DNA of 64,000 bases from Gammaproteobacteria bacterium UBA2679 (GCA_002354735.1 DEMD01000007.1:86058-150057), one strand, 5' to 3'. Shown: positions 1 to 8,804, numbered from the stretch's first letter. Made by a program: numbers and translations. Notes: generated by a model from the letters alone, not told the origin.

Positions 1-639
1 CTCGAGCGCGATCATCACTGCAAGGTGCAGGTCATCGCCTGTGATCTTAGCCGCGACAAGGCTGCGCGCGTGTTATTCGACGAAACGAAGTCGCGCAATA
101 TCGTGGTAGATTGCCTGGTCAACAACGCAGGCAGGGGCACCTTTGGCGACTGGATAGAGCAGGATCCGGATTTCAACGAGGACACTATCGCGCTCAACGT
201 AGTGGCATTGACCAGTCTTTCGCACCTGTATGCCAAAGACATGGTAAAACGCGAGCTCGGCTACATACTGAACATCGCCTCGATCGCCGGCTTCGTACCC
301 GGCCCCAACCTCGCCGTCTACCACGCCACCAAGGCCTTTGTTCTGTCTTTCAGTGAAGCCATCGCTACCGAATTGAAAGGCACTGGCGTCAGCGTAACGG
401 CGTCCTGCCCCGGACCGACTGAATCTGAATTTTTCGCACGCTCAGGCTCGACCGAGGTCAAGGCTTTGAAACATACGCCTATCATGAGTGCTGAAGCAGT
501 GGCTCGAGAAGCCTACCACGCCATGTTGAAGGGTGAACCGGTGAAGGTCCATGGTCTGCTGAACAAGTTGATCGTGCAGTCTCCGCGCATTTTACCGAAG
601 GCGTGGATTGCCCCAATGGTCCGACGACTCACGGCCTGA
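1..639 (+). CDS. short-chain dehydrogenase/reductase, 5' end outside window
   Basis: Classical SDR oxidoreductase cut by the window edge: the reading frame is open from base 1, so the N-terminal nucleotide-binding glycine motif is missing. Visible are the NNAG motif that stabilises the Rossmann sheet and, further on, the catalytic Ser in NIASIAG followed by the YHATK (Tyr-x3-Lys) active site. The family reduces or oxidises carbonyl/hydroxyl groups with NAD(P)H. The substrate cannot be read from the sequence. It precedes accessory genes that include an alkane hydroxylase and a Baeyer-Villiger-type monooxygenase, so a role in alcohol/ketone interconversion is possible but is inference only. A hairpin follows the stop codon. 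Family call is certain, role is not. Confidence 0.9.
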   Translation, partial: LERDHHCKVQVIACDLSRDKAARVLFDETKSRNIVVDCLVNNAGRGTFGDWIEQDPDFNEDTIALNVVALTSLSHLYAKDMVKRELGYILNIASIAGFVPGPNLAVYHATKAFVLSFSEAIATELKGTGVSVTASCPGPTESEFFARSGSTEVKALKHTPIMSAEAVAREAYHAMLKGEPVKVHGLLNKLIVQSPRILPKAWIAPMVRRLTA

Positions 640-651
640 AGGCAGCGCCTC

Positions 652-673
652 GCCGGCCTGATTCGTGGCCGGC
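652..673 (+). terminator. hairpin after the SDR gene
   Basis: Perfect 7-bp stem GCCGGCC / GGCCGGC with an 8-base loop, 13 bases after the SDR stop, followed by TTCTC. GC-rich stem but a poor T tract, so it is a plausible but not strong intrinsic terminator. It separates the SDR gene from the HDOD gene. Confidence 0.45.
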
Positions 674-780
674 TTCTCAACTACGGCCGATTCGCTGGTT
701 AAAATACCAAGGCCGATTAGACTTAGGAGACGTAGTTCCATACGCCGAACCAAGCAAGCACGTTCCTCAGGCAGGCCTAT

Positions 781-1686
781 ATGACAGTCATCAGCGATAG
801 AACAGCAAACAGTTTCGTGGACACGGTCGAGCGACGGGTGGACAAGGGAGACATCGATATTCCCATGCTGCCTGACACCGCCCTGCAGGTCATCAGGGTG
901 ACACAGGATCCGGATTCGGATGCACAGGACCTGCTCAAGGTCGTACAGACCAACCAGGCTATTGTCGGCAAGATCATGAGCACCGCCAACAGTGCAGCGT
1001 ATGCTTCAGCCAGCGGCATCACCTCGATACAGCAGGCCATTGGCCGTCTGGGCATGAACATCATCCGTGATATCGCCCTCGCCAGCTCACTGAACGCGCG
1101 CCTGTTCGACGCACCGGGTCTTGAAGGTCATGTGCAGAATGCCTGCGAACATGCTCTCATGACTGCGCTGTGGAGCCGCCGTATAGCCCAGCACCTGCAC
1201 GGTGACGCCGATACCGCCTTTCTTTGCGGTCTGCTTCACTCCGTCGGCTTGCCGATCATGATGCAGGAAGTCGTGGACGTCGCTGAGTCCACTGGCATGC
1301 AGGACCTCACCGAGCAGCTCGAATTCGTCATAGATATAGCCTACGAACTGACGCCTCAGGCAACCGCTCTGGCTTTGAAGAGCTGGAAGTTACCAGCGAC
1401 TATCAATGCCATCATCGGCAACTATCTGGGATCGCGTGATACCGATAACAGTCTTCAGTTGGCAACGGAGGCAGCGGGCCAGGTCGATGAAGCAGAGCAG
1501 CAACAGAGTCGCTTCCTCGCCGCTGCGGTGGACCTGGCCAGCCATGGCATGGTCGATTTCCTCGATGCAGCCGAACTGGTGAAGCTCGAAAGTATTCAGG
1601 CGCTTGGACTGAGTCAACAAGGCCTTGAGCAGCTCATCGCCGCAGGCGACACGGTCAAGAGCCAGTTTGACGCATTCTCCCTATGA
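781..1686 (+). CDS. HDOD domain protein
   Basis: 301-residue protein that is essentially one HDOD domain. The N-terminal part carries the family signature: a PMLPDTALQV stretch, then NQAIVGKIMSTANSA and the helix IQQAIGRLGMN. The metal-binding HD pair of true HD phosphohydrolases is not intact (LLHSVG where active enzymes have HD), as is usual for HDOD proteins, so it probably acts as a signalling or scaffold protein and not a hydrolase. HDOD proteins are linked to c-di-GMP, chemotaxis and stress signalling in other gammaproteobacteria; the partner here is unknown. ATG start with AGG about 8 bases upstream. The HAD gene begins 13 bases after its stop, so the two are probably co-transcribed. 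A second HDOD gene lies at 62245-63081. Confidence 0.9.
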   Translation: MTVISDRTANSFVDTVERRVDKGDIDIPMLPDTALQVIRVTQDPDSDAQDLLKVVQTNQAIVGKIMSTANSAAYASASGITSIQQAIGRLGMNIIRDIALASSLNARLFDAPGLEGHVQNACEHALMTALWSRRIAQHLHGDADTAFLCGLLHSVGLPIMMQEVVDVAESTGMQDLTEQLEFVIDIAYELTPQATALALKSWKLPATINAIIGNYLGSRDTDNSLQLATEAAGQVDEAEQQQSRFLAAAVDLASHGMVDFLDAAELVKLESIQALGLSQQGLEQLIAAGDTVKSQFDAFSL

Positions 1687-1699
1687 TGATGCGGCAGGC

Positions 1700-3559
1700 A
1701 TGAACTCGGGGGCGGATCAGTCAGCAGTAAGGGCCGATGGCCCCTCCAGGATTAAGTCGTTTGCTGGCAGCCCCTTCGCCAATGGCCCTCTGGTTCTCGA
1801 GCCACTCTACCGGCCGGATCTCATCATCTTCGACTGGCACGGGACACTGGTCGACACGCTGGATGCGGTGTATGCCTCGATGCAGGAGGTTTTGCTGCAG
1901 CTGGAATCGCTCGACCTGCTAAAGGACCTCGTCGACGAGGCGGACACACGTACTGAAGCTGAAGCACGCCTCGTTCGTTACATCAGGATCTACCGTAAAC
2001 TCCATCCGTCGATCCTGGCAGAGAAAAAACACTCCCGCACTGAATTGTTCAACATCATCTTCGGCGATAACGAGCAGGCAAAATCGATAGCCCATGCGGC
2101 TTACAACGAACAGTACCGGCAGAACTACGGCCAGGTCAGGCCATTTCAGAACGGCATTGAAGACTATCTTGCCAATTTCGCGGCCGCTGGCATCCGGCTC
2201 GCAGTAGCCACCAATCGCAGCCGTGAGTTTCTTGAAGCTGAATTCAGCTCGCTGGGAGACTGGGGGCGCTATTTTAGCGTGACCGTCTGTGCTGACGAGG
2301 TCGACAGCTATAAACCCCGACCCGAGATCTTGCTCGAGGTCCTGAAGCGGGCCTCTGTATCCACCGGTGCGCCCGTGAAGGCCTGGTATTTCGGCGACAG
2401 CCCGACTGATATGCTCACGGCCTGGCGTGCCCGCCAGCATCTGACAAGCACAGCCGCCGCGGATCAGATCCGCGGCGTTTATTTCAACGCGGCGCACTGG
2501 GATACCAGTTGGATGGATGCCCTGTTGGCCGAGCCTGCGGAGAAACGGGAGCCGTCGCTGGTACCGGCGGCCGCCTGCGCCAGTTTCGGCCAGCTGAGAA
2601 CGCTGCTGGCGAATTGCTTCAGCGGCGCTGACGATGGGCCCGACATCGCAAGTATCGCACTGACAGACCCGGAGTTTCCCGCTTACGACGCGCGGCAGCC
2701 GCCGCCCTCACGAATAGAACCAGACTGGCACCCGGCCGTGGCACGGCTGAGCGAACCGCGGGTCATCCTCTTCGACTGGCATGCTACCCTCGTCGACACA
2801 CTCGACGCCATGTATCACGCCGTCGACGATATGCTGTTACAGCTGGACTCGCTCGCACTGACGAGCCACCTTATGTCGCCGTCGCAGAGCCGTACACTGG
2901 AAGACGCGCGACTGGTCGAACATGTCAGACATTATCGCCAGCTTCACCCTAAGGTGCGGGCAGACCGGAAGATCTCACGAACTGACATTTTCGAAGTGCT
3001 GTTCGGTGACGATCAGGACGCGAAGAATCGCGCCCACGCTGCCTTCACCCATCACTACCGCGCTCACTTTGGCACAGTGTTGCCATTCGAACCGGGCATT
3101 CGCCCCATGCTCGAAGGTCTGCATGAACTCGGTATCGTAACCGGCATCATTACCAACAGAGACCGCGAGTTCTTTGAACAGGAGCTGGCTATTGTTGAAG
3201 ACGGCAGCTGGGTCTCGCTCTTTGATACCGATATCTGCGGTGACGATACCCAGCTCCGCAAGCCGCATCCGCATCAGATCCTCAAGGCACTCGACAATCT
3301 CAAGCGTGCTCCGGGGCGCGATGTCTGGTACGTCGGCGACAGTACCACCGATATACGGGCCGCCGCGAAAGCCGGTGTAACCGGCGTATTCTTCAACGGC
3401 GCGCAATGGGACCAGAACTGGTTGATCCGGATCTTTCCCGGCAGTGAGCAGTTTCCAGACAAGCCGGATGTCGTGGTGAACGATTTCTCCGAGTTCTGGG
3501 CGCTGGTACTCGCCTGTCAGGCGAAAATCCGCGAAGGCGGCCGCCAGAGACGTCGCTAA
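1700..3559 (+). CDS. tandem two-domain HAD-superfamily hydrolase
   Basis: 619 residues consisting of two homologous HAD domains joined by a linker. Each opens with motif I: D45-W-H-G-T and D359-W-H-A-T, both within FDWH.TLVDTLDA. Motif II (TNRS, TNRD), the motif III Lys (KPRPE, KPHPH) and motif IV (GDSPTDM, GDSTTDI) are present in both halves. The cap regions are also alike (RLV....YR.LHP, SRT..F...FGD, AHAA), so this is an internal duplication. In both copies the second motif I Asp, normally the general acid/base, is His. The nucleophile Asp is kept. The substrate is unknown; phosphatase or phosphotransferase chemistry is the default expectation. I chose ATG 1700, just after the HDOD stop; an upstream in-frame start at 1625 would overlap the HDOD gene by 62 bases. 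Confidence 0.85.
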   Translation: MNSGADQSAVRADGPSRIKSFAGSPFANGPLVLEPLYRPDLIIFDWHGTLVDTLDAVYASMQEVLLQLESLDLLKDLVDEADTRTEAEARLVRYIRIYRKLHPSILAEKKHSRTELFNIIFGDNEQAKSIAHAAYNEQYRQNYGQVRPFQNGIEDYLANFAAAGIRLAVATNRSREFLEAEFSSLGDWGRYFSVTVCADEVDSYKPRPEILLEVLKRASVSTGAPVKAWYFGDSPTDMLTAWRARQHLTSTAAADQIRGVYFNAAHWDTSWMDALLAEPAEKREPSLVPAAACASFGQLRTLLANCFSGADDGPDIASIALTDPEFPAYDARQPPPSRIEPDWHPAVARLSEPRVILFDWHATLVDTLDAMYHAVDDMLLQLDSLALTSHLMSPSQSRTLEDARLVEHVRHYRQLHPKVRADRKISRTDIFEVLFGDDQDAKNRAHAAFTHHYRAHFGTVLPFEPGIRPMLEGLHELGIVTGIITNRDREFFEQELAIVEDGSWVSLFDTDICGDDTQLRKPHPHQILKALDNLKRAPGRDVWYVGDSTTDIRAAAKAGVTGVFFNGAQWDQNWLIRIFPGSEQFPDKPDVVVNDFSEFWALVLACQAKIREGGRQRRR

Positions 3560-3650
3560 GCCAACACGATCTTAAATAAACGCTGACAAGCACAAAACTA
3601 TCTGCCATTATTGTCCTACAAAACAACAATCGAACAATGACCACCCCAGC

Positions 3651-3666
3651 ACCGGTAGGTTCCGGT
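3651..3666. promoter_or_regulatory. dyad upstream of alkB
   Basis: Inverted repeat ACCGG-6 bases-CCGGT ending 29 bases before the alkB start. The 136-base gap before alkB is AT-rich further up, with several ACAAT/ATTGT repeats around 3607-3638, and is the natural place for the alkB promoter and an operator. The alkB ribosome site is GGGGAGA at 3683-3689. Which regulator binds is unknown. Confidence 0.35.
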
Positions 3667-3695
3667 CTTGTAGGTCATGGACGGGGAGAGATTTT

Positions 3696-4877
3696 ATGTC
3701 AGCACAAGTTTTCGTGAGTGAAACCGGCGAACGCTACGTCGATCGAAAGCGTTATGCCTGGGTCCTGTCATTATTGATACCGGCCACGGTCGTCGTGGGC
3801 CCCCTGCTCTACCTGCAAACCGGTGTAGAGCTTGCGCTGTGGACTCCGCTGTTCTTCTATTACACCATCATCCCGCTGCTCGACCGCCTGCTAGGTGAGG
3901 ATCGCAGTAATCCACCAGAATCCGTCGTGCCCCTGCTCGAAGCAGATCATTACTACCGCTACTGCACCTATGCGTTGGTACCAATCCTTTGGGGCAGCTT
4001 TCTCTTTTCAGCATGGTTTGTGGGAACGCAGAATCTGCCGTGGCACGGCGTAGTCGCTGTCGCACTGTTGTGTGGACAGATCTGTGGTTTCGGGCTCAAC
4101 CTCGGGCACGAACTGGGCCACAAGAAATCCAAGGGTGAGCAGTGGCTAGCCAGGATGGTGCTCAGCCTCGGCGCTTACGGGCATTTTTATATCGAGCATA
4201 ACAAGGGTCATCACAAGGCTGTCGCCACACCCGAAGACTGCGCCTCGAGCCGAATGGGCGAAAACATCTACAGGTTCGCCCTGAGGGAGTTACCCGGTGC
4301 ATTCCTGCGCGCCTGGCGTCTGGAGGCTGAGCGGCTGCGTAGTCGAAATCTCGCTGTCTGGTCCCGGCACAATGAAATCCTTCAGCCCCTTGCGCTAAGT
4401 GTCGTGCTGTACGCCTCGCTCGTATTGATCTTCGGCTGGATCATGCTGCCCTTCCTGGCGATCACCATCTTCTGGGGTGCGTTTCAACTCACCTCCGCCA
4501 ACTATATCGAGCATTACGGCCTGCTACGTCAGCGTCTACCCGATGGTCGCTACGAACGCTGTCAGCCCCACCACTCCTGGAACAGCAATCACGTGTTTTC
4601 GAACTGGGCCCTCTTCCATCTGCAGCGGCACTCCGACCATCATGCCAATCCGACTCGTCGCTTTCAGTCACTCCGGCACTTCGACAAGCTGCCGGAGCTG
4701 CCAAGTGGCTATACCGGCATGTATCTCCTGGCCTGGATACCGCCGGTATGGTTCCATTTCATGAATCCGCGCCTGCTCCAGGCGGTGAACGCCGATCCCG
4801 GCAAGATCAATTTCCTGCCATCCAGGCGCGAACAATTGATCCGGCGATACCGGCTCGCAACAGAGACAATGGGCTGA
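3696..4877 (+). CDS. alkB: alkane 1-monooxygenase (AlkB)
   Basis: Integral-membrane non-haem di-iron monooxygenase that hydroxylates n-alkanes using electrons from rubredoxin. 393 residues, about the family length. The histidine boxes are intact: HELGH at 138-142, EHNKGHH at 167-173, the AlkB-diagnostic NYIEHYG around 270-275 and LQRHSDHH at 309-316. Several hydrophobic segments near the N-terminus and at about 230-260 fit the six-helix topology. The NYIEHYG box sets it apart from fatty-acid desaturases and xylene monooxygenases. No rubredoxin is fused to the C-terminus and none is encoded in the window, so electron partners must be elsewhere. The gene stands alone on the plus strand with its own upstream gap. 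A hydrolase and a Baeyer-Villiger-type monooxygenase lie within 4 kb on the opposite strand. Confidence 0.95.
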   Translation: MSAQVFVSETGERYVDRKRYAWVLSLLIPATVVVGPLLYLQTGVELALWTPLFFYYTIIPLLDRLLGEDRSNPPESVVPLLEADHYYRYCTYALVPILWGSFLFSAWFVGTQNLPWHGVVAVALLCGQICGFGLNLGHELGHKKSKGEQWLARMVLSLGAYGHFYIEHNKGHHKAVATPEDCASSRMGENIYRFALRELPGAFLRAWRLEAERLRSRNLAVWSRHNEILQPLALSVVLYASLVLIFGWIMLPFLAITIFWGAFQLTSANYIEHYGLLRQRLPDGRYERCQPHHSWNSNHVFSNWALFHLQRHSDHHANPTRRFQSLRHFDKLPELPSGYTGMYLLAWIPPVWFHFMNPRLLQAVNADPGKINFLPSRREQLIRRYRLATETMG

Positions 4878-4953
4878 TTAAGAAATTTTATTTCAGCGCC
4901 AAAGTCTTAGGACCCTCTTTCACGCTGGTTTTCGCGTAGTATCAGGTTGAACA

Positions 4954-4978
4954 GGAGCCGACTCACGAGGTCGGCTCC
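4954..4978. terminator. strong hairpin between alkB and metallopeptidase
   Basis: Perfect 9-bp stem GGAGCCGAC / GTCGGCTCC with a 7-base loop, 77 bases after the alkB stop and 47 before the next gene. No T tract follows, so it could be a rho-independent-like terminator, an mRNA-stabilising end, or a leader structure of the metallopeptidase gene. Confidence 0.5.
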
Positions 4979-5025
4979 CGACCTCGATCAACTGCCCATG
5001 AAGGGCTTTAGCGTGCGACACGACC

Positions 5026-6255
5026 ATGAAACTATTCCGCTGCAGCTGTGAAACCAGTCCCATCTTATACTTCGAAAATGTCCAGTGCGGCAGTTGCGGC
5101 CGCCTAACCGGCTTTTGCCCGGACTATCTTGAATTACGACCCTTTACACCTGTCGAGAGCGAGGAAAACGCCGAGTCTCAGGGAGCCGGACAGGCCGGAT
5201 CAAATGCTTCCCCGGTGTGGCAGGATGATGAGGGGCGAAAATACATTCAGTGTGCGAACTGGACTCAGCATCAGGTGTGCAATTGGATGTTGCCGCTCTC
5301 GCCCGCTGATAACGATCAGGCCGTGTACCATTTCAGCACCGACCCGGATGGACTCTGCCCAGCCTGCCGTCTCAACGAGATCATACCGGACCTGAGCGTA
5401 GCGGCAAACGTGCCACTCTGGCACGCGCTGGAGAAAGCTAAACGACGCTGTCTGTTTACATTGCTCGAGCTGAGGCTACCGGTAGCCTCGAACTATGACC
5501 CTGAAGATGAGAGCACACCGCCCCCGCTTTCCTTTCGCTTCATGTCAGACAAGGATGCCACTACGCACTTCCAGCGCCCCCTGAAGGGTGAAGAACCAGT
5601 GCTGACCGGTCATGCCGATGGCGTTATTACCATCAATCTGGCCGAAGCCGACGACATTGCCCGTGTTCAGACCAGGGTAGCCATGCAGGAGCGATACCGA
5701 ACGCTACTTGGGCATTTCCGTCATGAGTGTGGACACTACTATTGGGATGTCTTCAAGGTCGTCGACAACGAATTCGTCGATGCGTTCCGTGCCGTGTTCG
5801 GCGATGAAACGGCCAGTTATCAGGAGGCGCTGGACCGCCACTATGAACAGGGGCCACCCAGCGACTGGCAAAATGATTTCGTAAGCACCTATGCCACAAT
5901 GCATCCGTGGGAGGACTGGGCCGAAACCTGGGCTCACTACCTGCATATCATCGACACGCTCGAGACACAGCAGAGCTTCAGTCGGACTTCGGAAGTGTTG
6001 TCGGACAGCGTACGGCAGGTGGGGCTGCCATTCGCCGTGGGCAGCCGTGACAACACTGCCGCCAGTGACTTCGATGCCATCATGGATTTGTGGATCGACG
6101 CTTCGATTGTGCTGAACAGCCTGAACCGAAGCATGGGCTTGCCCGACCCCTACCCCTTCGTGCTACACAAGCCGATTCAGGACAAGCTTCGTTTCGTGCA
6201 TGACACCATCAAGCGTTTCGACCGGGTGTCGGCGCAGTCCGCTGCAGGAAGCTGA
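5026..6255 (+). CDS. putative zinc-binding metallopeptidase (Peptidase_Mx type)
   Basis: 409 residues. The N-terminus is a zinc-ribbon-like cysteine cluster (CSC, then CGSCGRLTGFCPD), with further Cys pairs at about 80-120. The C-terminal half carries HECGH at 233-237 inside FRHECGHYYWD, a gluzincin-type HExxH, followed by a conserved DWAETWAHYLH segment that probably supplies the third ligand. This architecture matches the putative zinc-binding peptidase family known only from sequence; no substrate is established. No signal peptide, so probably cytoplasmic. The ribosome site is weak: GAAGGG lies about 17 bases upstream of the ATG. The 3' end overlaps the convergent esterase gene by 47 bases. 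Confidence 0.8.
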   Translation: MKLFRCSCETSPILYFENVQCGSCGRLTGFCPDYLELRPFTPVESEENAESQGAGQAGSNASPVWQDDEGRKYIQCANWTQHQVCNWMLPLSPADNDQAVYHFSTDPDGLCPACRLNEIIPDLSVAANVPLWHALEKAKRRCLFTLLELRLPVASNYDPEDESTPPPLSFRFMSDKDATTHFQRPLKGEEPVLTGHADGVITINLAEADDIARVQTRVAMQERYRTLLGHFRHECGHYYWDVFKVVDNEFVDAFRAVFGDETASYQEALDRHYEQGPPSDWQNDFVSTYATMHPWEDWAETWAHYLHIIDTLETQQSFSRTSEVLSDSVRQVGLPFAVGSRDNTAASDFDAIMDLWIDASIVLNSLNRSMGLPDPYPFVLHKPIQDKLRFVHDTIKRFDRVSAQSAAGS

Positions 6256-7231
6256 CCAGCTCAGCCACTGCCACGTCGGCCTCGTCAAGCAGGCCGGCGT
6301 GCATCTGGAACACATGCCACATGTTCTCGAACACGCGGAACGAAACCTCCTGTTTCGCAGCCCGCATGCGCTCGACGAGATCTTCAATCTCCGGAAGCAG
6401 GATTTCATCTGTCCCAGCTTGAATGCATACGGGCGGCAGACCTTCGAACTTACCGAACAACGGGGAAATATCAGGATTGGTGGCCGAGCGCTTGCCTCTG
6501 TAAAAGCGCGCACAGCGACCAATCCAGCCCCATGACAGCAGGACATCGGTACTGTCATCGAGATATTTTGCATTCTGCAGGGATAGATCCACCCAGGGCG
6601 ACAGCAGTATCAGCCCTGATGGCAAAGGCAGACCTTCCCGAATCAGACGCTGGCAGCTTGATAGCGCGAGACCCGCGCCGGCAGAATCACCCGCGAAGGT
6701 AATGGCATCGGCACGATAGCCTTGATCCATCAGCCACCGGTACAATTTGATAACATCATCCTGGGCCGCGGGAAAGACGAACTCAGGCGCCAGCCGGTAA
6801 TCAGGCACAAAGACCTCCGCACCGCTGTCGCGCGCCAATCTCGAGGTGAGGCCCCGGTAGCTCCTGGCATTGCCGATACAGTAAGCGCCACCGTGAAGAT
6901 AGATTACCGCTCGATTGTCACACTGTTTTGCCACGAGCGGGTGCGCAGCTGCTTTTCTCTGTTTGCCCAGGCCGAGCGTGTGGAGGCCCTGGTCTGCAAG
7001 AGAGATCAAGGTATCGCCCAGGCCTTCGACCCTCTTCAGCGACAGTATCTCAACCGGTAGGCCTGTAATGACATCATTTTCGATGCTCACCCGACTGGCC
7101 ATCACATTGACCTGCGTCATCATTGCGACCCATCTGCGTTGCAGACGGATACTCACCGAGGGCGAAAGCACCGGTTTGACCATGCGCCGGATCGTCTGCC
7201 GAAGGGCGGTTCTTGTTATGGCATTCTTCAC
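6209..7231 (-). CDS. alpha/beta hydrolase, hormone-sensitive-lipase family esterase
   Basis: 340-residue serine esterase of the HSL (family IV) group. The oxyanion-hole motif HGG is at 113-115, the nucleophile elbow GDSAG at 181-185 (Ser183), the acid is probably Asp275 in AGTDEILLP, and the catalytic His306 is in FENMWHVFQMH. The family hydrolyses short- to medium-chain carboxylic esters. The start is GTG 7231, with GGGAGGA ten bases upstream. Downstream of and co-directional with a Baeyer-Villiger-type monooxygenase gene (100-base gap), which suggests it cleaves the ester made by that enzyme; this is inference from context. Converges on and overlaps the metallopeptidase gene by 47 bases. 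Confidence 0.9.
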   Translation of the reverse strand: MKNAITRTALRQTIRRMVKPVLSPSVSIRLQRRWVAMMTQVNVMASRVSIENDVITGLPVEILSLKRVEGLGDTLISLADQGLHTLGLGKQRKAAAHPLVAKQCDNRAVIYLHGGAYCIGNARSYRGLTSRLARDSGAEVFVPDYRLAPEFVFPAAQDDVIKLYRWLMDQGYRADAITFAGDSAGAGLALSSCQRLIREGLPLPSGLILLSPWVDLSLQNAKYLDDSTDVLLSWGWIGRCARFYRGKRSATNPDISPLFGKFEGLPPVCIQAGTDEILLPEIEDLVERMRAAKQEVSFRVFENMWHVFQMHAGLLDEADVAVAELVSFLQRTAPTPGRNA

Positions 7232-7331
7232 TGTGATTCTGTCCTCCCTGCAAGTTCGTCACGATGCCACAAAAGGAAGGAACGTGAAAAGTGGGTACTG
7301 CCATTCCGTTGCCGACAGTAAGTGACGACTG

Positions 7332-8804
7332 TCAGGACTGACGATAGTTCCCCAGGTCAAAATGCCTGGTCAGGCGTTGATAACTGCTGACCATGCCGTA
7401 CCAGTTCGTACTTATTCGCCCGGAGGCGGTCTTGTACCAGCTGTCACAACCGCTACCCCACACGGTCTTCTGCAACCTGGCCTGAAGTTCATTATCAAAG
7501 GTCGATTGAACGTCCGGCTTCAGGTCGAGCTGTTGGGCGCGGCCCTCTACTATGTGGCTGACAGCCTGCGCTATGTACCCGAACTGCGCCTCCAGCATGC
7601 TGATTATGCTGTTATGCCCAAGGTTGGTGTTTGGGCCATAGACGATGAACATGTTCGGAAAACCGGTGACGCTTATACCAAGATAAGCGTTCGGCGAGTC
7701 CTTCCAGGCGGCTTTCAGTTCAAGGCCGCCTGTGCCCGAGATATCGATGGTCGACAGGAAATCCGTTGCAGCAAATCCGGTACCGAATATGAGTGTGTCG
7801 ACCTCGAGCTGACGGCTCCCGTGTTCATCCAGTAACTCCAGGCCTTGAGCATGCGTTCGCACACGCACGCCATGATGCAGGTGGACGTTGCTGCGATTGA
7901 AGGTCTCATAATACTCATTCGAAATCAGTATCCGCTTGCAGCCCATGGGATAATCAGGGGTCATCGAACCGACAATATCGGCCTTCAGCTCTTTCACGCG
8001 TTTCTGTCGGGCCTTTCTTTCGAAGAGCGTCATGAGGCCACCAGGTCGGGCGAAGGCCAGGAATCGGGCTTCGTGCTGGAGGAAGAGGGCGAGTCTATGG
8101 GCTTTCAGAAGGCCAGGCACCTTGGCAAACAACGCGCGCTGAAGGCCACTATATTCGGCATCGGGCTTATCGATGACGTAAGGCGCGCTACGCTGAATCA
8201 CATGCAGTTCGCTGACCTGCTCGGCAATTCTGGGCACGAACTGGACTGCACTGGCACCCGTGCCGATAACCGCCACCCGCCTCCCCTGCAAATCAAGCCG
8301 ATGGTCCCACTGGGCGGAATGCATGACAGTGCCTTCGAACGGTTCGCCTTCGAGCCGCGGCCACAAGGGCTCGCTCAGCTGGCCAGTAGCCGGTATGAAT
8401 ACTTTCGTCAGGTAGACTGAGCCCTGGGCCGTAATAATCGTCCAGAGCCCCTCTGCCTCGTCGAAGCTGGCGCTGACAACAGCCTGTCGCAGACGCACCT
8501 GCCGCTCCACGTCGAAGCGTTTTGCACAGTCCTGTATGTAGGCCAGTATTTCTGTCTGCGGTGCAAACTTCCGCGACCACCCCGCCCTGGCTGCGAAAGA
8601 GTAGGAGTAGAGGTGCGACGGGACATCACAGGCAGCACCGGGATAGGTGTTCACTGCCCAGCAGCCCCCGATCTGGTCACCGCGTTCGAGCACCAGCACA
8701 CCTTCGATGCCCTGCCGGCGCAGCGTGATGGCCATACCAATGCCGCCAAAGCCTGCGCCCACGACAATAGCGTCGTACACCGTTTGCCTGTCTATGGTAC
8801 TCAT
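7332..8804 (-). CDS. flavin-containing monooxygenase, Baeyer-Villiger type
   Basis: 490-residue FAD/NADPH enzyme. The first Rossmann motif GAGFGG is at 16-21, the second GTGASA is in the middle, and the Baeyer-Villiger fingerprint F-x-G-x3-H-x3-W-D spans about 156-167 (FEGTVMHSAQWD). Such enzymes insert oxygen next to a ketone carbonyl to give an ester or lactone. Real substrates vary widely, and some relatives act on cyclohexanone, steroids or long-chain ketones. The start is ATG 8804, because AGGTGG lies 11 bases upstream and the N-terminus then leads straight into the FAD fold; a longer frame to 8861 adds a 19-residue tail with no support. Downstream lies an esterase gene in the same direction. 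Product identity is inferred only to family level. Confidence 0.9.
   Translation of the reverse strand: MSTIDRQTVYDAIVVGAGFGGIGMAITLRRQGIEGVLVLERGDQIGGCWAVNTYPGAACDVPSHLYSYSFAARAGWSRKFAPQTEILAYIQDCAKRFDVERQVRLRQAVVSASFDEAEGLWTIITAQGSVYLTKVFIPATGQLSEPLWPRLEGEPFEGTVMHSAQWDHRLDLQGRRVAVIGTGASAVQFVPRIAEQVSELHVIQRSAPYVIDKPDAEYSGLQRALFAKVPGLLKAHRLALFLQHEARFLAFARPGGLMTLFERKARQKRVKELKADIVGSMTPDYPMGCKRILISNEYYETFNRSNVHLHHGVRVRTHAQGLELLDEHGSRQLEVDTLIFGTGFAATDFLSTIDISGTGGLELKAAWKDSPNAYLGISVTGFPNMFIVYGPNTNLGHNSIISMLEAQFGYIAQAVSHIVEGRAQQLDLKPDVQSTFDNELQARLQKTVWGSGCDSWYKTASGRISTNWYGMVSSYQRLTRHFDLGNYRQS

Noticed and set aside
3696..4877. AlkB-rubredoxin fusion
   Set aside because: The protein ends at 393 residues with no CxxCG rubredoxin pair after the last membrane segment.
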